Below are positions 37,374 to 46,925 of a stretch of 64,000 nucleotides of DNA, one piece after another; positions within the stretch are counted from its first letter, which is position 1; each line of letters opens with the position of its first letter. The notes under the pieces are model-generated. The model saw nothing but the letters and a program-made list of their open reading frames with translations, made no database searches and was not told the origin of the DNA. Source of the stretch: JABDKH01 sp963768565 (GTDB taxonomy: Bacteria; Bacteroidota; Rhodothermia; Rhodothermales; JABDKH01); NCBI GenBank assembly GCA_963768565.1, contig CAVYIO010000023.1, positions 1 to 64,000 of the forward strand. Direction: 5' to 3'. The translations under genes and the position numbers were made by a program.

Positions 37374-38572
37374 AGCCCTTGCTACGACCCCTGTACGAAC
37401 TCCTGAAGCAGGACAGCAGGGTTGTGGCAGGCCTGATGTCGGGGACCTCACTGGATGGTGTCGATTGCGCCGTTGTGCGCATCAACGGATCCGGCACTTC
37501 GGTGCAAATTGAAGTCCTGGGCTTTGCCAGCGTGCCATACCCGGACGAACTTCGAGATCTGATTCTGAGGAATTCCGAGGCGACCGGTTCGTCCGTTCGT
37601 GATCTTTCACAGCTGAATTTCAGGCTGGCCTACGCCTACCGTGACGCCGTCGTAATAGCATGCGAGCGGGCCGGGCTTGACCCGGCAGATCTCGACGCCG
37701 TGGGCTCCCACGGCCAGACTGTTCATCACGTTCCGGATCCAGAAGATTGCGCGGGTCTGCCCGTAACGTCAACGCTCCAGATCGGCGATCCGTCTGTTCT
37801 TGCGAATCTGCTACGTGTTGTCACTGTTGGGGATTTTCGCGTCGCGGACATGGCACTGGGAGGGCAGGGTGCGCCGCTGGTACCGTATCTCGATCTTGTT
37901 CTGTTTGGCAGTGAATCGACCAATCGCATCTTGCTCAATATCGGAGGAATTGCCAATCTGTCGGTGCTGCCGTTGTCAGGTAATGCCGACGATGTGCTGG
38001 CCTTTGACACGGGTCCCGGCAATATGTTGATCGACGGCGTCGTACATCGGCTGTTCGATCAGAGATATGATGACGGGGGCACCATCGCGTCTTCCGGCAG
38101 CGTTTGCGAAGCGCTCCTTGCGGAGCTACTGGCGGACGCCTACTACAACATGGCGCCGCCGAAATCGACCGGCCGCGAGAAATACACAGGCGCCATGGTG
38201 GACCGAATTCTGACAATGGCGGAGTCGATGGGATGCGACAAGGTCGACGTGCTCGCCACTGTCACGGAGCTGACGCCTCGAACAATCGCAGGCGCGATCA
38301 ACCGTTTTGTTGTTAACCGCCTGGACCCCGGGCAATTGATCGCGGCGGGCGGAGGCGTTCATAACAAGTACATCATGCGGCGCCTGCGCGAACTGCTGCC
38401 TGGTATCGAGGTCATGACGGCGGACTCGCTGGGCGTGGATCCGGATGCCAAGGAAGCGGTCTGTTTCGCATTGCTCGCGCACGAAACGCTGAACGGGCAT
38501 CCGACGAACATGCCGTCCGTAACAGGTGCGTCACGCGGAACTGTGCTGGGCAAGATCTGCGTGCCGCTGTAA
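37370..38572 (+). CDS. anmK: Anhydro-N-acetylmuramic acid kinase
   Basis: Cytosolic kinase that opens and phosphorylates 1,6-anhydro-MurNAc to MurNAc-6-phosphate in peptidoglycan recycling. GTG at 37370 gives 400 residues. The phosphate loop is GLMSGTSLDGVDCAVV near residue 22; further on are SHGQTVHH, LQIGDPSVLA, GDFRVADMALGGQGAPLVPYLD (substrate-binding), NIGGIANLSVLP and FDTGPGNMLID. The C-terminal half shows GREKY and GGGVHNKYIMRRL. All are standard for the family and the frame is intact. It sits after the TPR gene with a four-base overlap and before thiL, both forward. Confidence 0.95.
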   Translation: MKPLLRPLYELLKQDSRVVAGLMSGTSLDGVDCAVVRINGSGTSVQIEVLGFASVPYPDELRDLILRNSEATGSSVRDLSQLNFRLAYAYRDAVVIACERAGLDPADLDAVGSHGQTVHHVPDPEDCAGLPVTSTLQIGDPSVLANLLRVVTVGDFRVADMALGGQGAPLVPYLDLVLFGSESTNRILLNIGGIANLSVLPLSGNADDVLAFDTGPGNMLIDGVVHRLFDQRYDDGGTIASSGSVCEALLAELLADAYYNMAPPKSTGREKYTGAMVDRILTMAESMGCDKVDVLATVTELTPRTIAGAINRFVVNRLDPGQLIAAGGGVHNKYIMRRLRELLPGIEVMTADSLGVDPDAKEAVCFALLAHETLNGHPTNMPSVTGASRGTVLGKICVPL

Positions 38573-38631
38573 TCTCGGGGACGCCGTGTCTCCGACGGAG
38601 CAACTGGACCCAACTGACCATTCTCGATGAC

Positions 38632-39666
38632 ATGGAAAACAGCTTTACGGCGATAGAGGAGATCGGCGAGTTCGGATTGATCGATCGCCTCCAGACCATT
38701 CTTGGCGAAGCGGCAGACAGCGAGCTCATCCGCGGAATCGGAGACGATGCCGCAGTGTTCCGCAAAGAGGACGGTCTGTATCAGGTTCTCACGACCGATG
38801 CGCTGATAGAGGGAGTGCACTTTGACCTTTCCATCTCACCGATGAGCCACCTCGGTTTCAAGAGCATTGCGGTCAATGTCAGTGACGTCGTGGCGATGAA
38901 TGCACGGCCGAGATACGCAACAATCGCGATGGGAGTACCACACTCGGTTTCCATCGAAATGGTGGAGAAGTTCTACTCAGGCGTTCGCGATGCGTGTGAT
39001 GCCTACGGTGTCATTGTCGTGGGCGGGGACATAACTGCGGCTCGGCAACTGAGTGTGTCGGTTACGGTTGTGGGCGAGGTAGAAGAGAAGCGAGTTGCGT
39101 TTCGTCGTGGCGCCCGTCCGGGCGACCTGATTTGCGTAACAGGCGATCTGGGCTCAGGCTATGCGGGACTCAAGGTCCTGATCAAGCAGCGCATCGCTCT
39201 TAACGAATCAAAAAAAGATTTTCGGCCCGAACTGAAGAACCACGACTACGTGATTCAGCGACAACTGATGCCCAGGGCCCGGCTGGACGTGATCGCGAAC
39301 TGGGAACGTGCCGGATTCATTCCCCGCGCCATGATTGACGTTTCGGACGGTCTGGCCTCCGAGATCCATCATCTCTGTCGGCACAGTGGCTGTGGTGCGC
39401 TCATCCGGCAGGACTCAATTCCCATTCATGAGCAGACGGCGGCGACCGCAGTCCTGTTCGAGGACGAGGCCTCCAACTTTGCTCTGTTCGGAGGAGAGGA
39501 TTACGAACTCGTTTTCGCCACCACGCCGGGCGACTATTCGCGTATCGACGACGGCTCGGCGACGGTAGTCGGGCTGTTTACGGAAGCGGAGGAAGGCGTT
39601 CGCATGCAGATCGACGACGGCGAGTTTGTCGAACTGCTGCCGGGCGGATATCAGCATTTCGGCTGA
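38632..39666 (+). CDS. thiL: Thiamine-phosphate kinase
   Basis: Phosphorylates thiamine monophosphate to thiamine pyrophosphate, the active cofactor. ATG at 38632 gives 344 residues. Family signals are GEFGLIDRL, GIGDDAAVF (metal-binding Asp pair), LTTDALIEGVHFDL, KSIAVNVSDVVAMNARPRYA, VVGGDITAARQLSVSVTVVGEVEE, CVTGDLGSGYAGL, MIDVSDGLASEIHHLC and FGGEDYELVFA. The signature acid residues (DD, ND, D in SDG, and GGEDYE) are present, so the gene should be active. It is the last gene of the forward operon and is convergent with the dead-looking GT2, which ends 16 bases away. Confidence 0.95.
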   Translation: MENSFTAIEEIGEFGLIDRLQTILGEAADSELIRGIGDDAAVFRKEDGLYQVLTTDALIEGVHFDLSISPMSHLGFKSIAVNVSDVVAMNARPRYATIAMGVPHSVSIEMVEKFYSGVRDACDAYGVIVVGGDITAARQLSVSVTVVGEVEEKRVAFRRGARPGDLICVTGDLGSGYAGLKVLIKQRIALNESKKDFRPELKNHDYVIQRQLMPRARLDVIANWERAGFIPRAMIDVSDGLASEIHHLCRHSGCGALIRQDSIPIHEQTAATAVLFEDEASNFALFGGEDYELVFATTPGDYSRIDDGSATVVGLFTEAEEGVRMQIDDGEFVELLPGGYQHFG

Positions 39667-39682
39667 TACCGAACCAGCGTCG

Positions 39683-40633
39683 TCAGTTGATGATCTTCTC
39701 GATCGTGAATTCCTTCAGATCTCGCGCGTGCGTGAATATGATCAGCTCGCCGATCAAACCGATGGCGAAGATCTGGATCCCAAGTACGATCATCAGCACG
39801 CCAAGCAACAGGGCAGGTCGGTCGGCGAGAGGCTCGCCTGCGAAGAGCCTCTGATACGCTAGAAACGCCGTAAAGACGATACCCATGAGGAACAGAACTG
39901 CTCCAGTTGACCCGAAGAATCGCAGAGGCTTCTTCGTAAACTTCACAAGGAAGAAGATGGACATAAGATCCAGCATCCTCCTGAAGTAGATACCCACGCC
40001 AAAGTATCGACGAGTGAAGTCGCTCGCGGCCTGTGGCGCATCCACCTCGTTGATCTTGAAACCGAATCGACCGGCGAGTACCGGAAGAAACCAGTGCTTG
40101 TGGCCGTAGATATGCACGGCGTCCGTGACCCGTCTTCGAATTATGCGCACGCCGCAGCCGAGATCATTGAAGCCCGTCGACGTGGTTTTGTGGAGCAGGA
40201 AGTGAAATATGCGTGTCTGTACGCGATTGATAATCGAGTCACCGCGCGGCCATCTTCGCACCGTCACCATGTCGTGTTCTCCCAGTGCAGCCACGATTGG
40301 CGCAATTGCATCGGGCTTGATCTGATGGTAGGCGGGTAACGTCATCAGGATCGGAGCTCGCGCGTGTTCAAATCCGACAGTCAGGATCGTGGCGTCGCCA
40401 TAGGACTGTGATAGCTTGATGATTCGGATCGGCTCGCCCCGGTCCTTCAGGGTGACGAGGCGGTTGAACTCATCAAGTTGATCACCTTCGACGACAAAGA
40501 GGAATTCGTACCGCAGCCCCGTCTTGTCGAGCTCGCGCTTGTAGTCGGCGAAAGTAATATCGATCGCATTCGGTCGGTCCATGTCGTTCATGGGAACGAT
40601 CACGGAAATATCGATATCAATCGTTTCAGTCAT
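39683..40633 (-). CDS. GtrB/DPM1-like GT2 protein with missing catalytic acids
   Basis: A 316-residue protein with the GT2 fold and two C-terminal membrane helices (VLFLMGIVFTAFLAYQRLF and LLGVLMIVLGIQIFAIGLIGELI), like polyprenyl-phosphate glycosyltransferases. The active site is degenerate: the usual VDDGS is replaced by VVEGDQ, and the DxD strand (normally MDADLQNPPE) reads MTLPAYHQIKPD. The later region around GFNDLGCGVRIIRRRV and GFKINEV is family-like. It overlaps the preceding normal GtrB-like gene by four bases (ATGA). The pair may work as a heterodimer in which this member only scaffolds or binds the acceptor. It ends 16 bases from the thiL stop. Fold call is fairly sure; loss of activity is inferred. 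Confidence 0.75.
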   Translation of the reverse strand: MTETIDIDISVIVPMNDMDRPNAIDITFADYKRELDKTGLRYEFLFVVEGDQLDEFNRLVTLKDRGEPIRIIKLSQSYGDATILTVGFEHARAPILMTLPAYHQIKPDAIAPIVAALGEHDMVTVRRWPRGDSIINRVQTRIFHFLLHKTTSTGFNDLGCGVRIIRRRVTDAVHIYGHKHWFLPVLAGRFGFKINEVDAPQAASDFTRRYFGVGIYFRRMLDLMSIFFLVKFTKKPLRFFGSTGAVLFLMGIVFTAFLAYQRLFAGEPLADRPALLLGVLMIVLGIQIFAIGLIGELIIFTHARDLKEFTIEKIIN

Positions 40634-41574
40634 GCATCCGAGGGGCTGTTTCGGAACGGTCCCATTTTGGTATCTCCGGTTACGTAGATCATATCACAAA
40701 GAATTCCCATTGTCAGCAACGAGACGCTCAGGGAGCCAAGCAAGATTCCAATTCCGGGGTATATGAGAGAGACGACGCCCTGATTCGTCAGTAATTGCAC
40801 GAACCCGGTGATCAGTACACCTATGCTCAACAGGCCAAGGATAGTCCCGGAGATTCCGAATCCAAAAAGCGGTGAGCGATGAAACGTAAGAATCATTCTC
40901 AACGCCACGAGATCGAGGATGACCTTGTACGTTCTTGCAAGGCCATATTTCGAGTTTCCGTATTGGCGCGGATGATGACGAACAGGTAGTTGGGCTATTC
41001 TGGCACCCGTCATGGCAAGGATGGTTGGAAGAAGCCGGTGCATCTCTGAGTACAGAGGATATCTCTTGATTACTTCGCCCCTGTAGGCGCGAAGTGCGCA
41101 GCCGTTGTCGGTGATGGTGGTTCCGGTGGATTTCCGTACCAGCCAGTTCGCGATTGTTGACGGAATTTTTCTCAGTGCCCAACTGTCTTTGCGGTCTTCC
41201 CGCCAGCCGACCACCATGTCGAACCCCTCAGAGATCTTCTGGATCATCATCGGGATGTCTTCCGGATCATTTTGCAGATCTCCATCCATGGTCACGATGA
41301 TATTTCCAGCCGCTATTTCAAAGCCGGCCTTCAGCGCCGCCGTCTGGCCGAAATTCCGATTCAGTTTGACGACTCGGAAACGGGTGTCTTGAGACGCCAC
41401 ATCGGAGGCTCGCGCGAACGTTTGATCCCGACTTCCGTCGTCAACGAGGATTGTCTCGAAACGGACGTCCGCAGACTCCATCGCTGTGGTTACTGCCCGG
41501 CACAATGGTGCCACGGAATCCTCTTCATCGTGAAGGGGGATTACAATGGAAATGTCGGTTTTGGGTTCGGACAC
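40630..41574 (-). CDS. GtrB/DPM1-like polyprenyl-phosphate glycosyltransferase (GT2)
   Basis: About 314 residues. The frame is open to 41754, but that would overlap the upstream GT2; GTG at 41574 (MSEPKTDISIVIPLHDEE) is the best start. Catalytic set intact: ILVDDGSRDQT, NFGQTAALKAGFE, VTMDGDLQNDPEDI (DxD) and RQYGNSKYG. Two C-terminal hydrophobic segments (GISGTILGLLSIGVLITGFVQLL and LIYPGIGILLGSLSVSLLTMGILCDMIYV) place it at the membrane, where it would load a sugar onto undecaprenyl or dolichyl phosphate. Its stop overlaps the start of the degenerate homologue by four bases. It is third of four genes in the reverse unit that begins with the sulfotransferase. Confidence 0.88.
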   Translation of the reverse strand: MSEPKTDISIVIPLHDEEDSVAPLCRAVTTAMESADVRFETILVDDGSRDQTFARASDVASQDTRFRVVKLNRNFGQTAALKAGFEIAAGNIIVTMDGDLQNDPEDIPMMIQKISEGFDMVVGWREDRKDSWALRKIPSTIANWLVRKSTGTTITDNGCALRAYRGEVIKRYPLYSEMHRLLPTILAMTGARIAQLPVRHHPRQYGNSKYGLARTYKVILDLVALRMILTFHRSPLFGFGISGTILGLLSIGVLITGFVQLLTNQGVVSLIYPGIGILLGSLSVSLLTMGILCDMIYVTGDTKMGPFRNSPSDA

Positions 41575-41657
41575 CGTCAGGACTTTGTTCTGCGTCAGAC
41601 GCGGTTCAGTTGTTAAGGCGATTTGACCTCGCCTGGTTATCGAAGTTGATCGACTGG

Positions 41658-42581
41658 TTATCGGAGGGCCTCTGCTATTCGCGAAAGACTGCGCGACACC
41701 CGTGCGATTCTTGGATGGTCGAGCCTCCATTGAGCCCGGCGCAGAGCGTTCCACACGCCACGATCCGTGATCCCATTCTCTCGAAGATATTGATCGAGCC
41801 AGTCTAGATAGTGTCGTCGAGCGCTCACGCCGTTCCGGTCGATTCGCCGACGGAGCAACTTGAATTCGGATGCTGGCGGTACAGAGTCCAGCAGGCGTTT
41901 TCGGCGATCACTGATTCCCGCGACAGGAGCTTTGCGTAGAACGCCTGGTCCTCGTAAACCATATTTATTCCCAGAAACGCTTCCTCAAAGCCCCCAATCC
42001 TCTCAATGGCCTCGCGCCGCAGCAGTATTCCTGTTGGGCATGGAATGGCTGCTTTGCCGTTAAGAAAAAGTGGAAGGAGTTCTTGGGGTCCCAAAGAGCT
42101 TCCGCGCCTCGATGCCCAACTCGGGCGCGTGGTCTTCTGTCCCGTCATTGTCCGGGTTCCACGAGTACCAGTACGTGTCCCGCCCGAAGACCATGGCGGC
42201 TTCCTCGTTTGCGTCAAGGATTGCCACCTGCTCTGCCAACTTGTCGGGAAGCCACACATCGTCGGCATCCAGCATGGCGACATACCGCGCACGTGAATTC
42301 GCCACTCCAAGGTTGCGGGTGGCGCTCATTCCCTTGTTGACATGATTCGCGTGTTCGAGATAGCGCACCTTGCCTGAGTGAGTTCGGGCAATGTCGAGGG
42401 CGATCCGGGTACTGCCGTCGCTCGATCCGTCGTCGACGAGGAGGAGCTCCCAATCATCGAAAGACTGTGCGAACACACTGTCTACGGCTTGCTGAATAAA
42501 ATCCTCCGCGTTGAGGAAGATGATAACCACGGATACCGTCGGGACGGTGTTGCTTCTCCCTGTTGTCTGCACGTCGATCAT
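41658..42581 (-). CDS. GT2 family glycosyltransferase (two frame breaks)
   Basis: Starts at ATG 42581 immediately after the sulfotransferase stop (TAA ATG). The first 170 residues are a normal GT2 domain: VSVVIIFLNAEDFI, LLVDDGSSDGST, RNLGVANSRARYVAMLDADDVWLPDK. One extra base near 42083 splits KLFGTP from ELLPLFLNGKAAIPCPTG; the next part carries LLRREAIERIGGFEEAFLG and YEDQAFYAKL. Near 41832 the frame shifts again (one missing or two extra bases) into a C-terminal segment SARRHYLDWLDQYLREN. The rejoined protein has about 307 residues, normal for soluble GT2. Likely sugar transfer in glycan assembly; donor and acceptor unknown. Confidence 0.78.
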
Positions 42582-43572
42582 TTATGGCGCTGGCTCTTTC
42601 CAGCTGAAGTTCAATACGGCATCAGGACTGATCCGGGGCGTGTCCGAGTCTTCGTAAAGCGGTCCCAACCCAAACGCCTCCACGATCGACAGTATACGCT
42701 GAACGCTTTCTGTAGCGAGATGCTTCCGCCATGCAGATACGGCGTTCTCGCCCGTGCGAATCGCACTCGAAGGTGTGGAGGTTGTGGAGGGGCGCAGGAC
42801 GCTCCGGACTCTGCCGTGATCAAAGAGGCGTCCGATAAGTCCGAAGACCCGATCGAGCTCTTCCATCGGTCGCAAAACCAGATCCTCGTAGAACACAACG
42901 GATATTTCGCCCGCAGCAAACTGACGAAGCGGAACGAGGTTATGAATGCACCAGACGGCGGCATGCTTTTCTTCGGGAGTCGAAGCGTCGCGTATGGTGT
43001 CCATTTTGTCAGCGAGGAAGTCCGTCACAAGCGTGGGTTGCGACAGCATCGGCTGCAGGTCTCCGTCGCTTGCCCAGTTCTGTTTCATTCTCGAACGCAC
43101 GACAGCACACGGATGGCGTATGATGAACAGCGTGGGGACGTTCGGATACCTTTGATGTAGCCATTTGAGTAGAAGGGTGGCCCTGATTGTCTTCACAACT
43201 CTGTGCTTAGGAAAGACGCGCGATATCCGACGGTCCACCCAGGCGTTGCGGAGTCTGCCTTCCAACAGGTTGTTGACGAAAGAGTCCCAAAGTATCGTCC
43301 GGCTCGCCCGGCCGCATATACTGGAAGTAGTTGAACTCCGCGTACTCCGGAACCAGAACAGGATGAAACGGCTCGAACATCAGTCGGGATTTGAACTGCT
43401 CTGAAATAATGTCTGCAAGCCAGGTCGTTCCACTACGTCCAGTGCCCGCGACAAGGATGGTCGATCCGGCGTCGTGGTTTGTGTCCCGATAGATTCTACG
43501 GCAGACCATCGTAGTCGCACGCCGCATCCATTTGATCATGTGCCAGGATAGACTTGAAAGCCCCTTTTTCAT
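42582..43572 (-). CDS. PAPS-dependent sulfotransferase (one frame break)
   Basis: Predicted to transfer sulfate from PAPS to a glycan or lipid. ATG at 43572 (MKKGLSSLSW) is preferred over a GTG 12 bases earlier. The PAPS 5'-phosphosulfate loop is VAGTGRSGTTWLAD near residue 45, and the 3'-phosphate site is IIRHPCAVVRSRMKQ near residue 170. Between them one extra base at about 43290 splits DDT from WDSFVNNLLEGRL. Corrected length is about 329 residues, typical for the family. There is no membrane helix. First gene of the reverse glycan unit, directly coupled to the next GT2. Divergent from the GT2 at 43770 over a 197-base gap. Confidence 0.85.
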
Positions 43573-43769
43573 CTCGTCCCCCACGTGAGCCCCTGCCGAC
43601 CGACTGATATCGTAGACATCTCACTTTCCATCCGCCCGTCCGCTCTGACGACGTATATCAACGAGGCCGCCGACCCCGTTCCGGAAATCTTCCAATTGCA
43701 TCGTATTCTAGAACGTAAGAATCGCAATTTTGCGGAAAGACGAGAGAATTCTGGTGTTATTGATCTCGA

Positions 43770-44675
43770 ATGTCCGAGTTGACCGGAACTGCTGAAGAAA
43801 CGTGGGCGCTGCCCCGACACATACTCCCGGACGTTACGGTGCTCATCCCTACCGTGGGCCGTGACATCCTGAAGGAGTCCCTCCGGCGCATCGCGGCAGG
43901 CAGTGCATGGCCCGCGAAACTTATTGTGGTGGATCAAGGACGCGCACCTGCGGTCAACCACTGGCTTGTCTCTATGGCGAAGGCGGGAGTTGACACGCTG
44001 TATGTCTCATCGTCGAAGACCGGCCGCGCCAGGGGTCTGAACGAGGGTATCGCCAGGGTGAAGACCCCGTTCGTTGCGATCACTGACGATGATTGCTTCG
44101 TCGACGAGTCATGGCTTGAAGTTCTGGTGGCATCGCTACGAACGCGGCCGAATAGCGTCGTGTCGGGCAAGGTACTTGCTGGAGGAGAGGCGGTCGTGCT
44201 GACCGCGACATCGGAGGATCGTGCCGAGTATCGTCGGCCAAGACTGAAATTTGACCGCTTGTCGGGCGGGAATATGGCCACGTCGATGGCAGTGTTGCAG
44301 AAGGTCGGTCTGTTTGACGAGAGCGAGTGTCTCCGGACGGCGGAAGACGGTGAATGGATCTATCGAGCGCTCAGAGCCGGGGTTACGCTGATATATGAGC
44401 CAGGGATGGTCGTGACCCACTCCGATTGGCGCGAATTGGATGCGCGTCGGGAGCAGTACCGCAGCTATGCCCGCAGCCACGGAGGATTCTACGGAAAGTA
44501 CCTTCGACGTGGTGACTGGTTTATAGGCGCGCGCGCCGCGCTCCATTTTGTCCGGGCCTCCAGAACGATGCTCCGCGGACTGTTCACAGGCAACAGGGAG
44601 CTTCGGATGATGGGAAGGGCGTACCTCTCGGGACTCCCGGAAGGTATTCTACGGGGACTGAGGGACGCGGAGTAG
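43770..44675 (+). CDS. GT2 family glycosyltransferase
   Basis: A 301-residue cytosolic GT2 enzyme and first gene of the forward glycan unit. The N-terminal strand is VTVLIPTVGRDILKESL, then KLIVVDQGRAPAV, TGRARGLNEGIARVKTPFVAITDDDCFVDESWL (DxD equivalent DDD), and a later LSGGNMATSMAVLQKVGLFDES with acidic AEDGEWIYRAL. This is the pattern of rhamnosyl-type and related GT2 families. No membrane helix. It is divergent from the sulfotransferase and ends four bases before the flippase start. The frame is intact. Confidence 0.86.
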   Translation: MSELTGTAEETWALPRHILPDVTVLIPTVGRDILKESLRRIAAGSAWPAKLIVVDQGRAPAVNHWLVSMAKAGVDTLYVSSSKTGRARGLNEGIARVKTPFVAITDDDCFVDESWLEVLVASLRTRPNSVVSGKVLAGGEAVVLTATSEDRAEYRRPRLKFDRLSGGNMATSMAVLQKVGLFDESECLRTAEDGEWIYRALRAGVTLIYEPGMVVTHSDWRELDARREQYRSYARSHGGFYGKYLRRGDWFIGARAALHFVRASRTMLRGLFTGNRELRMMGRAYLSGLPEGILRGLRDAE

Positions 44676-44679
44676 CGCC

Positions 44680-46164
44680 ATGGAACGACCCAGTGCCCGA
44701 GGTGCGGGCTCGGCAATTACCTGGAAAGCTGCGCAGCTAGGTGGCACGAAGCTGGTTTTTCTGATCCGGATATTGGTGCTGGCACGGCTGCTCAGTCCGG
44801 ACGATTTCGGCCTGCTCGCGATTGCCACGGTTGCGATCGGTGTCTCCAGTCGTCTCACAGATCTGGGAATGATCCCTGCGCTCGTTCAGAGCGAAAGCAC
44901 AGAAGAGCGTCTATATGATGTCGCATGGACCGTCGGAATGGTCCGTGCCGTGGCGATCGGTGTGGTCGTTTACCTGAGCGCCCCCCTCGTCGCCGATCTC
45001 TTTTCAGACGCCAGAGCCGCTAGCCTGATGAGGGTGCTCGCCCTCCAGCCTATGCTCGAGGCCGTCGCAAGCATTCGCGTCGTCGATTTCATCCGCAAGC
45101 TCAATTTCAGGTCTGTCACCCTGATTCGTTTGCCCGCGGCGGTCTCGAATACCGTCGTAGCCATTGCCCTCGCCCCATCGTTTGGCGTGTGGGCGCTGGT
45201 CGCAGGAGCGCTCGCCGGCCCGGCAACATCGCTTGTCCTGTCCTACGTGCTCGCTCCATATCGCCCTCGTATTTCTTTTGATCGGGAGGCGGCACAGAGT
45301 CTGATTCGGTTCGGCCGGTGGATTCTTCTTGCGGGGGTCACGGCGCTAGTAGCCAGTACAACACTGCGGTTCGTCATCAGCCGTCAGCTCGGTACCGTCG
45401 AACTCGGTCTTTATTACCTGGCCGCCAGCCTCGCATTTCTGCCGTCTGAGATCATGAGTCAGGTGGTGGGGGATGTAACCTTTCCTATGTACTCCCGACT
45501 TCAGGATGCACAGGCGGCGTTTGCCCGGACTTTCAGGTCAGTCTTTGCCGCCACGGCAGCACTGCTGGTCCCATCCTGTCTCCTCCTCATCGCGCTGAGT
45601 CCGGGACTTGTTGAATTCGCCCTGGGTGAGAAGTGGCAGGGCACGGTTCCGATTATTCAGATTCTGGGTACGGTGAATATCATCGGGCTTCTGGGAGAGA
45701 ACGTTGGACCCGTACTAAAGGGGGCGGGGAGGCCCAATCGGATGGTTGCGATAGAGGTTGTTCAGTCGGTGATCATCATATCACTGGCCTGGATCTTCAC
45801 CTCGTCCTGGGGAGTGCAGGGGGCCGCCCTGGCGTGGATTCCAGCTATTGCTATGTCACAGTTGATGAGTGTGCGGTTCGTAAGACAGATCATCGCGCAT
45901 CCCTTCAAGGGACTGGGGAAGATTCTCATTTCGGTCGTCGCCTCGTCGGTTGTCGGCGTGCTTGCCGCTGTCTGGCTCTTCAGCCGATTGCCGTCCTTTA
46001 CGGGTCTTGTTCTGGCGGCGGTTGGCTCCGGCTTGCTGATAGCCGGCCTGCTGCTCATATTGGACCGCTGGCTTTCTCTTGGCCTGGGTCAGGATATTGG
46101 AAGAGTGTTTCCTCAGCTAGCCCCACTTCTCGCTGTTTTCGTAACACGTGAAGACAATAAATAA
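44680..46164 (+). CDS. Wzx-like polysaccharide flippase (MOP superfamily)
   Basis: A 494-residue inner-membrane protein with about 12-14 helices, belonging to the MOP exporter group that moves lipid-linked oligosaccharides across the membrane. It opens ITWKAAQLGGTKLVFLIRILVLARLLSPDDFGLLAIATVAIGV, the classic polysaccharide-biosynthesis-protein start; the central region holds GRWILLAGVTALVASTTLRFVISRQLGTVELGLYYLAAS and the second half VVGDVTFPMYSRLQDAQAAFARTF. The presence next to glycosyltransferases is the main sign that the locus exports an oligosaccharide. No polymerase (Wzy) was recognised; the 49852-51592 GT-C or the 59319-61299 protein could fill that role. Intact frame. Confidence 0.9.
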   Translation: MERPSARGAGSAITWKAAQLGGTKLVFLIRILVLARLLSPDDFGLLAIATVAIGVSSRLTDLGMIPALVQSESTEERLYDVAWTVGMVRAVAIGVVVYLSAPLVADLFSDARAASLMRVLALQPMLEAVASIRVVDFIRKLNFRSVTLIRLPAAVSNTVVAIALAPSFGVWALVAGALAGPATSLVLSYVLAPYRPRISFDREAAQSLIRFGRWILLAGVTALVASTTLRFVISRQLGTVELGLYYLAASLAFLPSEIMSQVVGDVTFPMYSRLQDAQAAFARTFRSVFAATAALLVPSCLLLIALSPGLVEFALGEKWQGTVPIIQILGTVNIIGLLGENVGPVLKGAGRPNRMVAIEVVQSVIIISLAWIFTSSWGVQGAALAWIPAIAMSQLMSVRFVRQIIAHPFKGLGKILISVVASSVVGVLAAVWLFSRLPSFTGLVLAAVGSGLLIAGLLLILDRWLSLGLGQDIGRVFPQLAPLLAVFVTREDNK

Positions 46165-46169
46165 TCAAC

Positions 46170-46925
46170 GTGAGTCTACTAGAACGCGCAACGACGATAG
46201 CGCAACGGATTCTTCCCGTTCGCACCCGACGCAAACTCGTGCAAATGACACGCTGGCCACCCGTCGGGCTGGTGCGCTTTGGAAACCTCAGAAGGGTGAA
46301 GCCGATCAGCACCACATTTGGTCTCGAACGCGGACGAGCTCTCGATCGCCATTACATTGAAACGTTCCTCAGCGGGCGGTCGGCTGACGTTCACGGACAC
46401 GTGCTGGAGATCGGCACCGATATGTACACGCGTCTCTATGGCGGTGACGATGTAACCAAGGTGGACGTGCTTCATGTGGCAGAGAATCGCGAGCCGGTCA
46501 CCATCATCGGTGACCTGTCGCACGCGGATCACATCGAATCCGGGTCTTTCGATTGTGTCATTCTCACACAAACCCTTCAATGTGTTTTCGACCTGACGTC
46601 TGCCGTTGAGACGGTGCACCGCATCCTGAAACCCGGCGGAGTCGTACTCGTCACCATCCCCGGCATCAGTAAGATCAGTCGATACGATATGGATCGCTGG
46701 GGATACTACTGGAGCTTCACCACGGCTTCTGCTCGACGTCTGTTCGAGCATCGCTTTCCGTCAGATTGTGTTGAAGTGGAGGCCTACGGTAATGTCTTGA
46801 GCGCCATCTCTTTCCTTCATGGTCTCTCGGCCGGTGAACTCCGGAAACGAGAGCTCGAATACCACGATCCGGACTATCAGGTCATCATCACGGTTCGCGC
46901 AGTCAAGCCCGTCGCAACGACGTGA
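46170..46925 (+). CDS. SAM-dependent methyltransferase of the glycan locus
   Basis: A GTG at 46170, five bases after the flippase stop, gives 251 residues. The SAM fold is partly unusual: motif I is GHVLEIGTDMYTRLYGG rather than a Gly-rich E/DxGxGxG, then CVILTQTLQCVFDLTSAVETVHRILKPGGVVLVTIPGISKI. This group often occurs in cell-surface polysaccharide clusters and is thought to methylate a sugar or a glycan end. A helical N-terminal part (LLERATTIAQRILPVRTRRKLVQ) precedes the domain. Its stop overlaps the polysaccharide deacetylase start by four bases, so translation is coupled. Confidence 0.8.
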   Translation: MSLLERATTIAQRILPVRTRRKLVQMTRWPPVGLVRFGNLRRVKPISTTFGLERGRALDRHYIETFLSGRSADVHGHVLEIGTDMYTRLYGGDDVTKVDVLHVAENREPVTIIGDLSHADHIESGSFDCVILTQTLQCVFDLTSAVETVHRILKPGGVVLVTIPGISKISRYDMDRWGYYWSFTTASARRLFEHRFPSDCVEVEAYGNVLSAISFLHGLSAGELRKRELEYHDPDYQVIITVRAVKPVATT

